This document shows, piece by piece, positions 25,701 to 37,100 of a stretch of 64,000 nucleotides of DNA. Under the pieces are notes generated by a model. The model was not told the DNA's origin. It saw nothing but the letters and a program-made list of their open reading frames with translations, and did not search any database. This DNA is from Phoenix dactylifera (taxonomy: Eukaryota; Streptophyta; Magnoliopsida; Arecales; Arecaceae), in assembly GCF_009389715.1 (NCBI RefSeq), contig NW_024068185.1, positions 1 through 64,000 on the forward strand. Direction: 5' to 3'. The position numbers and the translations under genes are program-made. The stretch's first letter is position 1; every line of letters starts with the position of its first letter.

Positions 25701-27518
25701 TGTATGGATTTTTGCTAGCTTATCCTAGGATAAACTTCACTAGATTTGGAATCATCTGAGAAGATAGGACAAGTGAAGAGGGTTAAGTTTTTTTTTTTTT
25801 TTGTTGGGGGGGGCGCTCAAATTGGATGATGAACCAAAGTTTTTGGGAATACTGAAGATCTTTTTTCTAGATAGATCCAATATCTCATAGATTGGCATTG
25901 TGGAACTGGTTAGCCTCTCCAATTGCTTAATTTCTTCCTTGTATCTCCTCTTCTCAGTTCCCATCCCCATTCTGGAGGATGTCCTTATGACATTGGCAAG
26001 AGGGCATCAAAGGAGGCACTTAGGGCGTGTTTGGATACCGGGAGATCTTATGTCTGATGAGATCATGCTGTGAGTGTTTTCTTCTAATAACTGCATTGGA
26101 ATGAGGAAGGAAGGGTTAGTGGTTTAAGAGGATGAGCTTCATGACAACTAATTTCTTGTTTCTGGTATAAGATAAATTACCTTTCAGAACTGGTTACTTA
26201 TCCCTGAAAACTAAGGATTAGTCATATCCCCAGGAGTCCGACCTCTCTAAGCTGCTGCTTTTTCATTGTATTTTGCAGAAGACAGACCAACCAGCCGGAA
26301 AGATCTTATTGGACCGATAAGATCTCTTGACATCCAAATATGCCCCTAATGTTTTGTCATGTATTAGTTAGACTGTTTTTGTTAAAATATAATTTGAGTA
26401 TATATATCCTTTTCTTTTTCCATGTTGCTCTGCGAAGATTTCTGGAACTCCAGACTGTTTGAAGCTATGATTTTTAACCTTTAGTGTCTGTGATTTTACA
26501 TCAGAAATTCACTGTTGCCATGATTACCTTGACACTACCATGTAACCAGGCTTTGCAGCTAGCCACAGTGGGCGCACAACAAAGCATATGTAGATAATTT
26601 TATGGACATTTTTTTTAAATTATGGCTAACATATGATTATTACCTTTTTGTCTAGAGTAGTTGACAGTTGCTACCATTCTTGCGAACTACTGACTTTGCA
26701 CTGCTTACCAGATAAATAGTTACGCTTTATTGGAACACGGTTAAAATATTTGCTGTTCTTCAGTAGCTGGAATCACCAGTTATTTCTGCATTGATGTGCA
26801 TCACTTCTTATACACCAACAAAACAGATGCTTAAAAACAAATGGTTGATCACGATTTTTAATGGTGCATTGTCAGTTTAGCTTGGTCCATTTTGAGACTG
26901 GAATCACAGTTATATAAGAAGGGTTTGAAGGAAAAAGAGCTCCTTTGTTTTATAACATATAGGCATTTTATCTAAGCATGTCATTATTACTGTAGGTCTA
27001 TGCTTTTGGAGTTTGGCAGGAAATTAATGCATAACTCGTCAGTTGATCACCTGTCAAACTTTTACAACTAATCTATCATGAGAGTTTCATTAGGATTGCA
27101 CACATGAATGGTCTCGTAAAATTTTATTCCTTTGCAGGAAATAGTACCATTAAGGAAGGTTTGTAGGCGTCCAGAAACTGATTACCGGCTACAGTTACTG
27201 CAAGCCTCAAAAGCATCGGGATCTGTTGATCTGCGGGCTCTACCCAAAGATCCTTCTTTGGCAAATGCTTCTAAGGATCCAGGTCTGGCAGCACAAAGGA
27301 CCCGGAAACAGCACAAACTGATGGATGTTAACACAGATGAAGTTACCACCGTCCCTGTTCCTCATCCTAAGGTGGCTATTGGCATGCAGGCTATTCCTAT
27401 AACCACAACAGCAGTTGAAAACAGTAACAGGGCAGCTCCAGATGTCCCTATGGATGATGCTGCAGTGAACACTGATAATGTTGATAAACCGCTAGAAGGC
27501 AGATCAGCTGGTGGGTGA
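11283..27518 (+). CDS. SHH2: SAWADEE homeodomain homolog 2-like protein (SHH2), nine exons
   Basis: Nine exons join in frame: 11283-11336, 16938-17023, 17111-17156, 17234-17372, 21692-21755, 22885-22936, 23296-23439, 25475-25594 and 27138-27518, all with GT-AG borders and matching phases, giving 361 residues. The N-terminus ([18 protein letters not shown]) and the homeodomain, about residues 12-75 with recognition helix [15 protein letters not shown], match the SHH family. The SAWADEE domain follows from about residue 125 to 250 ([32 protein letters not shown], and a His plus Cys-x-Cys group in [12 protein letters not shown] that fits its zinc site). In the family the SAWADEE fold is a tandem-Tudor-like reader of histone H3 tails; SHH1 recruits RNA polymerase IV for RNA-directed DNA methylation and SHH2 is its paralogue. 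The long C-terminal exon and total length (SHH2 about 350, SHH1 about 260 residues) favour SHH2. Assignment to SHH2 rather than SHH1 is inference; nuclear location is expected. Confidence 0.93.
12208..13080. mobile_element. Mutator-like non-autonomous element with about 210-bp terminal inverted repeats
   Basis: The left arm (12208-12418) and the right arm (12870-13080) are inverted copies with roughly 75 percent identity. Landmarks include CTTCAATTTAGTGCAATCAG against CTTCAATTTAATGCAATCAG and GTGTTATCACATGACA against GTGTTATCATGTGACA. The nine bases before the left arm (TTTTTTGAA) and after the right arm (TTTTTTAAA) agree at eight positions, the 9-bp duplication expected of Mutator-type insertion. 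The 450-bp centre is GC-richer and has no long frame; it may be filler or a captured host fragment. Confidence 0.75.
16639..16702. repeat. (TA)n microsatellite
   Basis: About 64 bases of TA dinucleotide in SHH2 intron 1, followed by GTATGTGTAAG. Confidence 0.95.
17373..21691 (+). other. SHH2 intron 4 (4.3 kb)
   Basis: The intron starts GTAGTTATC after the homeodomain exon and ends at a CAGCAG acceptor. It carries a possible transposon end near 18458 (GGGTCTGTTTGGGGATG followed by AGCTTTTGGCTG wording), AT-rich filler and an antisense open frame listed separately at 20620-20955. Nothing else is recognisable as coding. Confidence 0.75.
20620..20955 (-). pseudogene. Antisense intronic open frame resembling an isolated gene exon, unidentified
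   Basis: An uninterrupted frame on the opposite strand within SHH2 intron 4. The part from about 20880 down has protein-like composition rather than AT-derived composition: a helical, charged stretch with Trp residues ([40 protein letters not shown]) ending GKVI and TGA. A CAG just before the frame's GTTTTCTTCAGA could be a splice acceptor, so this may be a last exon of a small nested gene or, more likely, a captured or retrocopied fragment. I do not recognise the family. No other exon was found around it. Confidence 0.35.
21685..21692 (+). promoter_or_regulatory. SHH2: Tandem NAGNAG splice acceptor at SHH2 exon 5
   Basis: The intron 4 end reads TTCAGCAG|GAAGA. Either AG gives an in-frame exon; using the upstream AG adds one codon and yields Ser-Ala-Gly instead of Ser-Gly. 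NAGNAG acceptors are a known source of one-residue isoforms in plants. Confidence 0.6.
22500..22621. mobile_element. Possible terminus of a DNA transposon in SHH2 intron 5
   Basis: The word CCCCCAAACGGGGCCTA at 22606-22622, preceded by AGTGCTTTTTGGTTCTCCAAAAGATC, looks like the outer end of a common plant hAT/Harbinger-type MITE (reverse complement TAGGCCCCGTTTGGGGG). A matching opposite end was not located nearby, so the element is partial or its other end has decayed. Confidence 0.35.
26023..26346. mobile_element. Tourist-like MITE in SHH2 intron 8
   Basis: The left end reads GGGCGTGTTTGGATACCGGG and the right end reverse-complements to GGGGCATATTTGGATGTCAA, giving inverted ends of about 20 bases with AGATCTTA subterminal words on both sides. 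The element is 324 bp long and bordered by TTA on the left and TAA on the right; a direct TA duplication is the only one I can support. No coding capacity. Confidence 0.6.
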
Positions 27519-30340
27519 AGTCCTGTTTTTAGCATGTTTTCTCCATATAGTATTTTGACATTAAGTACAGACACAAAAAAAGATGTTCAATAGGTAATTT
27601 TGTCTGTCACTGGAGTTGTTTATTATGTTGTACAAGTATCTTTGAAATCATGAGATGATACAAAAAAAAGTTTCTGAATGTGTCGGAAACTATTGCGGTG
27701 AAAGCCGTTCATCAGCTGCTATAAGAGGGTTTGCCTGTCGGCATCATTCATCCTTTTGTCTTTTTTTGGATCCCGTTTTAACCAGATAATACATTAGCAA
27801 GTGTGAATTGTGGAGCTCAACGTCAGCATAATCCATGTCCTAGGCTGCGCTGCATCAGATGAGAGAACATTTAAATTGGTTCTCATGATTCAGTTGCAAT
27901 TTGTCATGGTGAAATGGGAAGTCATTCATCAGCAATCGCAGTTAAGTTATGCCAACAATCATCTTGTCGGTGCCGAAAACCTTGGATTTGCATAAGTTAA
28001 AACAGGCCTCGTTGTAAAATGAAGCTTATGACAAATATTCAGTATGATGCTCATCTTTTGTTTTAATTTTTCTGCTATGTAGAGCCTGCCGTTGAATGCC
28101 CCTTAACTTGATTATGATTATGAGAAGTGCTTGCAGTGCTTGATTAAGTGTATCCCAGTGGGAAAACCAGTGGACAAGGCTAGTAGAGCCTCAATCATCT
28201 TTCTTATTAAATTAAACATAGTTTCCCAGTGGCCTTCCTTGAAATGTCAATCCTCTCCTGTTTATATATATATATATATATATATGGAGAACTGAAAATA
28301 ATCCTGTTTGTACTCGTAGTACAAAGCTCAATTGGCTGTTCGCCCGTTTCCTACCAGATTCAGTGACCAGCAAGACGGATTTAAAGACCCGAACAACACG
28401 AGAAGAATATCCCTTTTGTAGGCCATATTCAGTCGCAAGTTTCCCTCGAGAACTACGCACAACTAATTGGTCGGTCGCACCGTACACTTACTGATGCCTT
28501 CCTGGATCTTTTCGAGTATCTCACGATACCGCCGTCATGCATGATCTGGAGTTTTGGAACCCTGAATGGGTCGGCAACCCGCTCTCGCGGCCCGCCGGGG
28601 TTGCGGCCATCAAAGCTCCAACCGCGAACCGCTCTTGCGGCCTGGGGGTTGAGCCTCACCCGTCCAATTTATGAACCCCCCGGCTGCATTTAAGGAGGGA
28701 GTGGGACCAAGCTTATGTGCCCGCACTTCCCTTGCAGCCCTCGAGGCTCGAGTTCCAGAAGAGTTACGTCGCCACTTGGTTGGCCGCTACCAGTTTTGAG
28801 CCACCGAACCGTTCCAGCTTTCTCGACACGCCAATGTGCGTGTGGACGAAATCTGCCTGCGTTCGACATTAATTATGCTTTATATTAATTAACGAATGGG
28901 TCCTGTGTGAACGGAATACTGCGATTGCCGCAAGAATGTAGGGTAGGAAGGATTCTTGTGGGGATCCATGCACCGGCATACGCTTTGGTTACATCGACTG
29001 TATACTCGATAAATTTTAAATTAGAGCAAACAAAATTAAATAATATATTTCGATTAATTTTTTTGCATGAGATCATGGGCCATTACAGCAAAGCAAATAT
29101 GCAGGTCTGCTACTTTTTCTAATATTTTCTTCATATCCAAAAAAATAATAATAGTGATGCAGTAAAATATAAATATAGAATTATCCAGCATCAGCCATGT
29201 GCAAAATATACGAAATGCTTTACTACAGCTGATGAATGACTTATACTAGAAGTTCCTCTCCGATCCCCTTTTTTTTTTTTTTTGATTGAAAGAAAAATAG
29301 GAGGAAGTGAAGTACTTCCCCTAGCTTTTATTCATCAGAGTAAATATGTACAAGGAGAGTATATGAGATGTGGATCCATTGGGATGAAATCAATTCGGAT
29401 GCCTCAATGGAATTAGCAGGCTCATGAGCCAATCATGGCTTACCTTCGCCTTCCCGCAACGGAGAAGTTCCTCTCAGAGACAGAGACAGAGAGAGAGAGA
29501 GAGAGAGTTTTCTGTGTTTCTTCTGAGAAAAAAATTAAGTAGAGTCTCGTCACTTTAAAATTCTCCAGCACCTTTCGTGCAGCGGTTTCGTGCCAGCTTC
29601 GCGAGCAGACGTATCACCGAAAAACCTTGCTTCTGAAACATTTTTTGAAAAAACGCATTTTTGCATGAACATCAATCTTCAGCTTCCTAATTAACAAGCT
29701 TGGGCCATCTATTAGTGGAATTTGAGGCTAGATCGATCCTTATGTCCATAGACAATTGATTAATTGATGGCTCATGATCCTGAATGCCATTTTCGAATGG
29801 TTACACCATAGAGCAATTTTCGAAAGCTGCCGGAAATGGTTTCTCGGGCAAAAAAAAAGTGAACATTTAAGTGAACATTTCGTAAAATCATCTTACATGT
29901 AGAAAGCTTGGCTTTTGATGTGTGCACCGTTTGCTGTTTGGTGCATCAAAAAAGTTAGTAATCATAGTAGCTTTTGGAAACTTTGACCCTAGCTTGGATG
30001 TAGAATGGTGTTGCTGCTGTTGGAAGAGAAGCGCGTGAGGATGCAAATTCTTTGAAAAGGATGGAAATTTAGACAATAGATCTGGTTCCGTATATTTTCA
30101 TGAGCTTAAGACATATATACTCCTCATTTGAGAGGTAATTAATTTCCCCTGCTAACTGGCTTTCTACGTGGGTTATTTGGTTGGTGTGGGAACCAATGGC
30201 ATGACCTTTGCATTCCTGCTCGTCTGCCGAACGTCCTGTGTAAAATGTGTGCATTGCACCGCACCTAAAGAACATAGTATGGCATCTGCATGCATATTGT
30301 TCTGACGATCCTTCTTCTTTTTGTTGTTTAGAAAAACTTG
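27519..30340. other. SHH2 3' flank and intergenic region
   Basis: The first 500-700 bases are likely the SHH2 3' UTR. A TA microsatellite lies at 28263-28285. A GC-richer block at 28440-28870 has an unassigned minus-strand open frame of 68 codons (28453-28659), with no family resemblance. A GA microsatellite lies near 29478-29508. From 28860 to 30340 no gene is seen. Confidence 0.5.
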
Positions 30341-30349
30341 TATGCTTGT

Positions 30350-30495
30350 TGATACGGCTCGGATCCGCTGCTTAATGAAATTACACCTGCCAACTCAATC
30401 CGCCGCTAGGAGCGCAACATGTGTCATGCGGAGTCAACGGCCGAGCAAATCTTTGAGCGATCAATATGGGTGGTTACGTGCTAGTAACCTGAGAA
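30350..30495 (+). repeat. Partial LTR-like repeat, copy 1
   Basis: The stretch beginning TGATACGGCTCGGATCCGCT is a diverged direct copy of the one starting at 31310. Shared landmarks are CGGCTCGG/TGGCTCGG, AAATTACAC, GCTAGGAG/AGTAGGAG, ATGTGTCA/ATATGTCA, GAGCGATC/GGGCGATC and ATGGGTGGTTA. It is probably the remaining part of a 5' LTR. Confidence 0.5.
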
Positions 30496-30678
30496 AGATT
30501 CCAGCAAGAATGCGATTGCACCTCTGGAATCAGTCTAAATCATCCTCATCTAGGGCATAGTTCTTGGTGTCAAGACCATAAGAGAGACCTCCATTTCTTC
30601 ACCTTTCGAGCCATTAGAAAGCTGCCGAAAGAAGAAGCCACAAGGTCACCTTAAGACGAACCAACCATGGTGGCTCGG

Positions 30679-30909
30679 CATAATGAAAAAGAAGGAAAAA
30701 GCAGAGGATCTCAATGAGAGAAAGCCAACCTACGTAAGAACACCAAAAAAGTGGAGGAGGAAAATGCCGAAGCACTCACCGGACAGAAAACCAGCATAAT
30801 GAAAAAGAAGGAAAAAGCAGGGGATCTCAATAAGAAACATCCACCCTACGTAAGAACACCAAAAAAGTGGAGGAGGAAAATGCCGAAGCACTCACCGGAC
30901 AGAAAACCA
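30679..30909. repeat. Tandem duplication, two copies with a 116-bp period
   Basis: CATAATGAAAAAGAAGGAAA starts at 30679 and again at 30795. The copies share AAAGTGGAGGAGGAAAATGC and end with CTCACCGGACAGAAAACCA. The mismatches are confined to the middle (about residue GAGAGAAAGCC against AAGAAACATCC). The period is not a multiple of three, so the encoded frame changes between copies and this is unlikely to be coding. Confidence 0.9.
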
Positions 30910-31309
30910 CTCGGATGCAGAGGCACGACTTTCCCAAATGAGAGCGAATGACTAAGGGTTTCACGTCTTATATGGAACCATGAATGGCTCTGATCCAAGC
31001 ATTCGGGCAACTGCCCCACTCTTCAAGCTGTCATATGTCTGCTCAGCATTCGGCATTCCTAGTTCCTGCAGATCAATCATGTTAGTGTCTTAAGAAGGTA
31101 AGACTATAATGACGATATTCCCGCTTCTACTTGCATCGCTTTGGAAGCAAAACTAATACTGTGAAAATTGCATCGGACATTAAACGTGGCGTTCGAAAAT
31201 ATCTGGGCCCAATCAGACAATTTGATTTTGGTTCGGCCGGATCATCTGATGGATGGCTTTTCTTCACTTGAGTTGAGCAGAATGACTCGATCTCAAAAGT
31301 AGGGGCAAG

Positions 31310-31838
31310 TGATATGGCTCGGATTTGCCGCTCTCCTAAATTACACATGCTAGCTCAACCCATTAGTAGGAGGGCAATATATGTCACCTAGTGTCAACGA
31401 TTGAGCTAATCTCTGGGCGATCGGCATGGGTGGTTATAGCTGGGCACCATCTCTGTGTGCCAAATAAGAAAGGCTACGTCTATCCAAGTCGGCAAATAAG
31501 AAAAAAGCGTAATAGCTTATCCGAAGATCACGCGAGATTAGCGCCCTTATTTTTATATAATAAAGCCCAAGGATGCTCGGGTAAGAGACTCGATCTTCAT
31601 CGTGATCTCACATCATCATTTTTGCTTAGATCTCTTTTGTTCTCTTCTGAAACTGTAACTTAAGTATCGAAGGATTTCTTACTGGTTATATTCTGGCGAC
31701 CCCCTGATCATTCTCTTTTAGTTGCAGGTTGGAGCCTGTAGCTCGTATGGTGCAACCCATCTCCAGCGAAGCCGACCAGATCTACTTTTGCCTTCCTGAC
31801 TACCAATTCCATTAGGTCGGTTTTAGGCGGCAACATTT
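31310..31838 (+). mobile_element. Probable degraded LTR, copy 2
   Basis: The block begins TGATATGGCTCGGATTTGCC directly after AAAAGTAGGGGCAAG, which resembles a polypurine tract, and ends GGCGGCAACA. It contains an AT-rich TTTTATATAATAAAGCCC box near 31550 that could be an LTR promoter or polyadenylation region. The first 140 bases match the copy at 30350. Together they look like a remnant of one LTR retrotransposon with most of its interior deleted. No target duplication is visible. Confidence 0.45.
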
Positions 31839-32930
31839 ATTATGTTTTTTGGGCAGTAAACCTATTGTGATTGAGTTTGTTATGAACCACATAAATTGTA
31901 CGAAATAAATCTTACCTTCGTTACATTCTATCTTACCAAATTTTATGAAAAGAAGGGGGAAAAAAGAGAAAAGGATCAAACTTTTCATTTGTCCTAATTA
32001 TTTTTATATTTTTGGCTAGCAGATCACGGAAGATTGGAGCTTGCTTCAAGTCGCGGACAACCGTATACGGGGCTAATCCAATCATGGTCGTCGTACCAAT
32101 CATAGATGGCCTTTCCTATATATCCATTAGCAAGCTTTTAGGAAGTTGGAATATTCCCATCTCACCACTTTAAAAAGGACACAAAAGATGGAATTTTCGA
32201 ATTTGGACAAATTGTAGTTATTAATGACTTCAAATTGTTCGACTTGATATGTTTAGCTTAATCTGGATTCCGCGTTCAAGATAGCCTTCGATACGATAAT
32301 TGGATCAAGTTTTGTGGTGGTCACGATGAGGAAAATTTTATATAACCGTACTGAAGAGCTTATGATGGGGGGTGAGGCATGTTATAAAAACCAACTCATC
32401 CAAGAGTACGTGCTTGTGAGGTTTTCTCTATTGGGATTATTCCGAGTTGGAATTGAAAAACTTGGGATATACTCTGGATGGTGAGGAGCACATCCTGTTT
32501 TTTTTCCCACCTTACAGTAATGCTGTCATCAAAGATCAAGAAATGATCAAATGACTTCGTCTTCACGTAAATGATTTTATTGGCCCCGTGTAGTTCAACA
32601 TGGATATTTATGAACCTCTTCGAATAATTAATCACTTGGCAACCCAACTTCTGTAATCCGCCCAAGCTTGCCGTACGGTTTAGTTGGGAGACTTGACACC
32701 TGTGGGCCTTTCCTACTTTACCGACGGAAAGGCTTCTAATTAATGTTCGAGCTGGATGCCAAGACTAACACCAAGGCCAACTCACTCAATGGCTGAGGTT
32801 AAGGGCCAGGGCCAACTCTATTAATGGCTTCAGGTAAGGGGTTGGCCAAAAAAATCTGCCAGCATTAATGTTTCGGTTCCGTCGCGAGCCCCCCGTGGCG
32901 TTCTCTCCATCTTCCATCCCATCGATCTCG
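31839..32930. other. Intergenic DNA upstream of the alcohol oxidase gene
   Basis: No gene is seen. A minus-strand frame at 32396-32665 (89 codons) is possibly retrotransposon debris but carries no motif I can defend. The last 200 bases form the promoter of the downstream gene. Confidence 0.4.
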
Positions 32931-32931
32931 G

Positions 32932-32941
32932 TATATATAAA
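32932..32941 (+). promoter_or_regulatory. TATA box of the alcohol oxidase gene
   Basis: TATATATAAA lies about 125 bases before the start codon at 33062, which would place transcription start near 32965 and leave a 5' UTR of about 95 bases. It is the only strong TATA-like word in the upstream 300 bases. Confidence 0.6.
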
Positions 32942-33061
32942 CATCAAGCTAGCATACTGTTGCAACCCATGGTGGCCATTGTCTAATTCATTGCTTGTAC
33001 TTCCCAGTAATCCTGTCATCCGGTCCACTTTTTAGCACCTGGAGATCGAGCTGCTATTGCC

Positions 33062-34066
33062 ATGGATTCCAGCCATGAACTTAACTTCGTCAAGTCCCCG
33101 GTGATCGCCAAGAAAGCCCTCCTCGAAACTTCTGTTGACTTGGAAGCGTTGAATTGTTACTCAGAATCCATCGGCGGAGAACCGCATCGTCGTCCTCCTC
33201 CGGGGAACGGTCTCACTGCCCGAGAGATGGACTCCCTCACTGCAATAAGTGACACCTTCCTGCCCTCCATCGACCTGCCCGGTGCTCGGAATGAGTCCAT
33301 CCGTGCGTTCTACCTCGCCTCCGCTTCCATGATAGGAACCCCACAAATTGTAAGAATGCTCCATTTCCACTAGTAACAATTGCGCGAGAGCTTCTTTTGA
33401 ATTTGGTTGGCTTCCTTCTTGTTTCTACTGTTATTTGTTTCTTTATCGGTTCAAGGAAATGAAAGATGCATGCTGGCCTCTTGATTAAATTTTGCCACGA
33501 TTTGGTTTCTCCAGGTAACTTTTTTCGTAGCAGCAGTAGAGGTTTCGTATATATATATAAATAAATAGCATAGATTGGAAGAGTCGTAATAATAGTTCAG
33601 AATCATGCATGCACGGAACCCATATAGGGTACGTATTCAAATTATATATTAATTAATAATGCGTTTATAATTAAGGTGGGAGGGTACGTGAGTAGGAGGC
33701 TACGACATGCGTTGCTGGGGCTGCTGCGGCTGTCGCTGTGGCTGCTGTCGACATGGTACGGCACGTTCATCTTCTGCGGGACGCGGTGCGTGTCCTGCCG
33801 CTTCCCCTTCTTCCACAAGTTCTCGGATATCGATCCTACGCGGAGGGAGGAGATCTTGTCGTCGTGGTCATCCAGCCCCATCTACCTCTACAGGAAGCTC
33901 TTCAGGGCCATGAAGTTCCTGATCCCCTTCTTCTACTTCACCCAGGTGAGATGGGAAGCAATCACAACCCTCTCTCTCTCTCTCCCTCTCTCTCTCTCTC
34001 TCTCCTTTTGTGTGTATATGTATGTATGTATGTATGTATGTGTATATGTATATATGTGTGTGTGTA

Positions 34067-34100
<34 letters not shown>

Positions 34101-37100
34101 GTATGTATATGTGTATATAATCATCTGTCAGCGCCATCATATGTGCGTAGCGTACTACTTTCTAGCTGCATGGCCTGTGTTTAATTTTTATTTTTTTAAT
34201 CATACGGACCGGCAGTTTTTTTACACATATATGGGTACCATCAGCTACTTAGTTTTTTATTGCAGATTATATCTTATTATTTGATGAGATTTTTGTAGAT
34301 ATTATTGATATAAATCGAGACCTTGACTGACATCGCCAAGATGAAAACCTTGCTTTTAAAAAAGCTTTCTTTTAAAAGCAGGAATTCTTCTATCCGGGTT
34401 ACTCTACGGACATCAAATTTATTAGGCTTTTAACTACCAAAATAAAATAATTATTAGTCTTTTTGGCCTTGAATATGGCGTTTTCTTGAAGCACGGAGCC
34501 AGCTCGCTGAGCATGATGCGGGTCAAGATGGTTAGTTTGGAAGATATCCAGAAACGACATAAGAATTCGATCGTATTTATATATGTTTAGAAAAAGTAAT
34601 ATTGTATTATCCTTGTGGTTATATTTTTTGCTCAGCAATCTCTGGTTTGCACCTTTGAGGGTGTATGTCGTTGGGTCTCCACTCTCCACATATATAGAAA
34701 AATTTTAATTTTTTATATAAAAATTACAGAGATACCTCTTAAATTTGGGCTATTTGCACTTAAACGCCAAAAGTCTAAAAATATCAACTAGCCACCAAAA
34801 CTTCAAATTTGTTGTAGTATGGCCCATCCGTCTACCTGGATCTAGCTGAGTAAAAAAAAAAAGAAAAAAGATACCCTTATTTCAGAGATGGCGTTATTTG
34901 CCATTCATCTACCAACATAGATCTCAAAGTGCTCCATCCTCTTTAATCCAACCACCTTTATAGATCTTAAAACGCTTTATCCTCTATTATTTCTCTACCT
35001 ATGCAGATCTCAAAGCGCTGCATTCTACCATCCACACATATCTTAAAGCGCTCCATCTTTTCTCATATATTTGCTAGCATAGATCTCAAAGTGCTCAAGT
35101 CTCAATCATCCATCTACAAGCACGAGTCTCAAAGAGCCCCCTTTTTTGTTATCCAATCACCAGCACAGATTTTAAAGCGTTCCATCTGGGATCCATTTGT
35201 TTGTACAGATCTCGAAGTGCTCCATCCTCTATTATTCATTTATTTAAACAAATCTCAAAGTACTCCATCATCTATCATCCATCTGCTTGCATATATCTTA
35301 AAGCATTCTATCCTCTGTCATTTATCTGGTTGCATAGATCTCAAAGCGCTCTATCTTCTATCATTTATCTGTTGGCACAAATCTCAAAGCGTTCCATCCT
35401 CTATCATCCATTAGCTTGCATAGATCTCAAAGCACTTAGTCCTTTGTCATTCATCTACCTACACAAATCTCAAAGCACTTCATTCTTTATCATTCATCCG
35501 CCTATACGGATATCGAAGTGCTCCATTCTCTATTATTCATCATGGATCTTAAAGTGCCCTATTATTTGTCATTCATTTACCTGCATGGATCTCAAATCAC
35601 TACTCTCCCTCTTTTTTCTTTTAATTTCCGCCAAAACAAGAGCCCCTTGCTAAATGGAAAGGGTAGTTTTGGAGGTTTATAAAAGATTAGTTATCATATG
35701 CGATGCTTATGTGATAACATTCTGTAATGGAGATAGACGATTGGGCCATATTGTAACAAATTTAATGTTTTGATGACTAGTTGACATTGAAAATTTTTAG
35801 AGTTCAAGTATAAATGATCTAAATTTGATGGGATGTCTCTATAATATTTTATATTTTTTCTTAATTTTAATGATCACTTTATATCTACCCAGTGGTCGTT
35901 CTATAAGGGCGTATAAAACTCCCTCAACCTTTTTGCACTATTCACTTGTAACAATGGCACGATTCATGATGCATGTTCAATGAGAATATGACACACAACC
36001 AAGTGCCTTTCTAAGTTATTAATCGAAGTCAGCAAAGCATTTTGTTCAGTAACTTTCTGACTTTAGAGAGCTACGTGTATATGTCCATGATTTATGGGAC
36101 GACTGAATTGGTTCCGAGTTCAACCTTACAGTTGCATGTAGGAAGCATTCATTAATTCGAATCCGAAAGGAGAAATATCTCAAAAACAGTAGCATAGAAG
36201 GATTGTATGCTATTTATTGATTTTTTTTTTAGATGAACCGGATAAATCATGTCGTTCTCGTAAAAATACAAGTGAGAAAGTCAAAAAAAAAGGGGAGGGG
36301 AAAAGTCTCGTGGCTATCTAAAAAAAACTCATCAGAATGTTGCGCTACATGTGAAGCAACTCAATTAGCCTCCCTTTGAGTAATCCAAAAGGTAACCTAG
36401 TCTCTCAATTACCCTCCGATGCTGCCTTCTATCCTCAAAGACTCTAGCATTTCAATGATCAGCCATATGGATAGAACTTTCGATCTCATTGGTAATAGAA
36501 ACCTAAACTGAGTGCTCTGCCCTCCCGAGCGCCCCTTTTGAGCATCATTTTCCCTTTCTAGCCAGCCCAACAGAGGGAGTCGGAGCAGCGATTAGCCTTG
36601 AGAAGCAAAGCGTCGAGCACCGTCTGGGTGTCGACCACCACTACCTTGCCATCATCATCGATCATCATCAAAGAAGTCGGAGGAGGCGGATGTGTCGACC
36701 ATCTCATAGATGTTTGATTCATCCCACCAGCCCTCCTGCAACACTGAGTCGATCCGGTCTAGGTAGATCTCAACTTTGTTAGAAAAAATGAGGAAGAACA
36801 CTCAAGAAGAAGGTGGTAGAAACTCTCAAGAACAAAGTTTGAAGAAGAATAATTTTTATTCAACTCACCACATACAAATGGATGCTTACACCCCTTTATA
36901 TAAACTTCATGTGACTCTAGAAATTCATACATGTAACTCATAACTCTTGACTCTTAATATTCCTAACTCACGACTCTTGATATGCCCATGACCCATATAA
37001 TTCATATAACTCTTGACTTTTAATATTCCTAACTCACGACTCTTAAATCTCATATGACTCATGACTCTTAAATCTCATATAACTCATGACTCTTCACATT

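Noticed and set aside
28453..28659. 68-residue minus-strand frame in a GC-rich block
   Set aside because: Looks somewhat exon-like, with a GTAAGT word near its end, but no partner exon, domain or promoter could be found.
33676..34284. 202-residue frame running from FAO exon 2 through microsatellites
   Set aside because: The real coding part stops at the donor 33945; the Cys/Val/Tyr/Met-rich tail is translated CT and TATG repeat.
34901..35605. CRISPR-like array appearance (regular core with variable spacers)
   Set aside because: Cores are degenerate, spacing parts are related to each other, and the site is an intron in a plant nuclear gene; it is a minisatellite.
35001..35653. Two frames of 137 and 150 residues with internal repeats
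   Set aside because: They are readings of the 43-bp minisatellite in different phases; the repeating peptide is a by-product of a stop-free unit.
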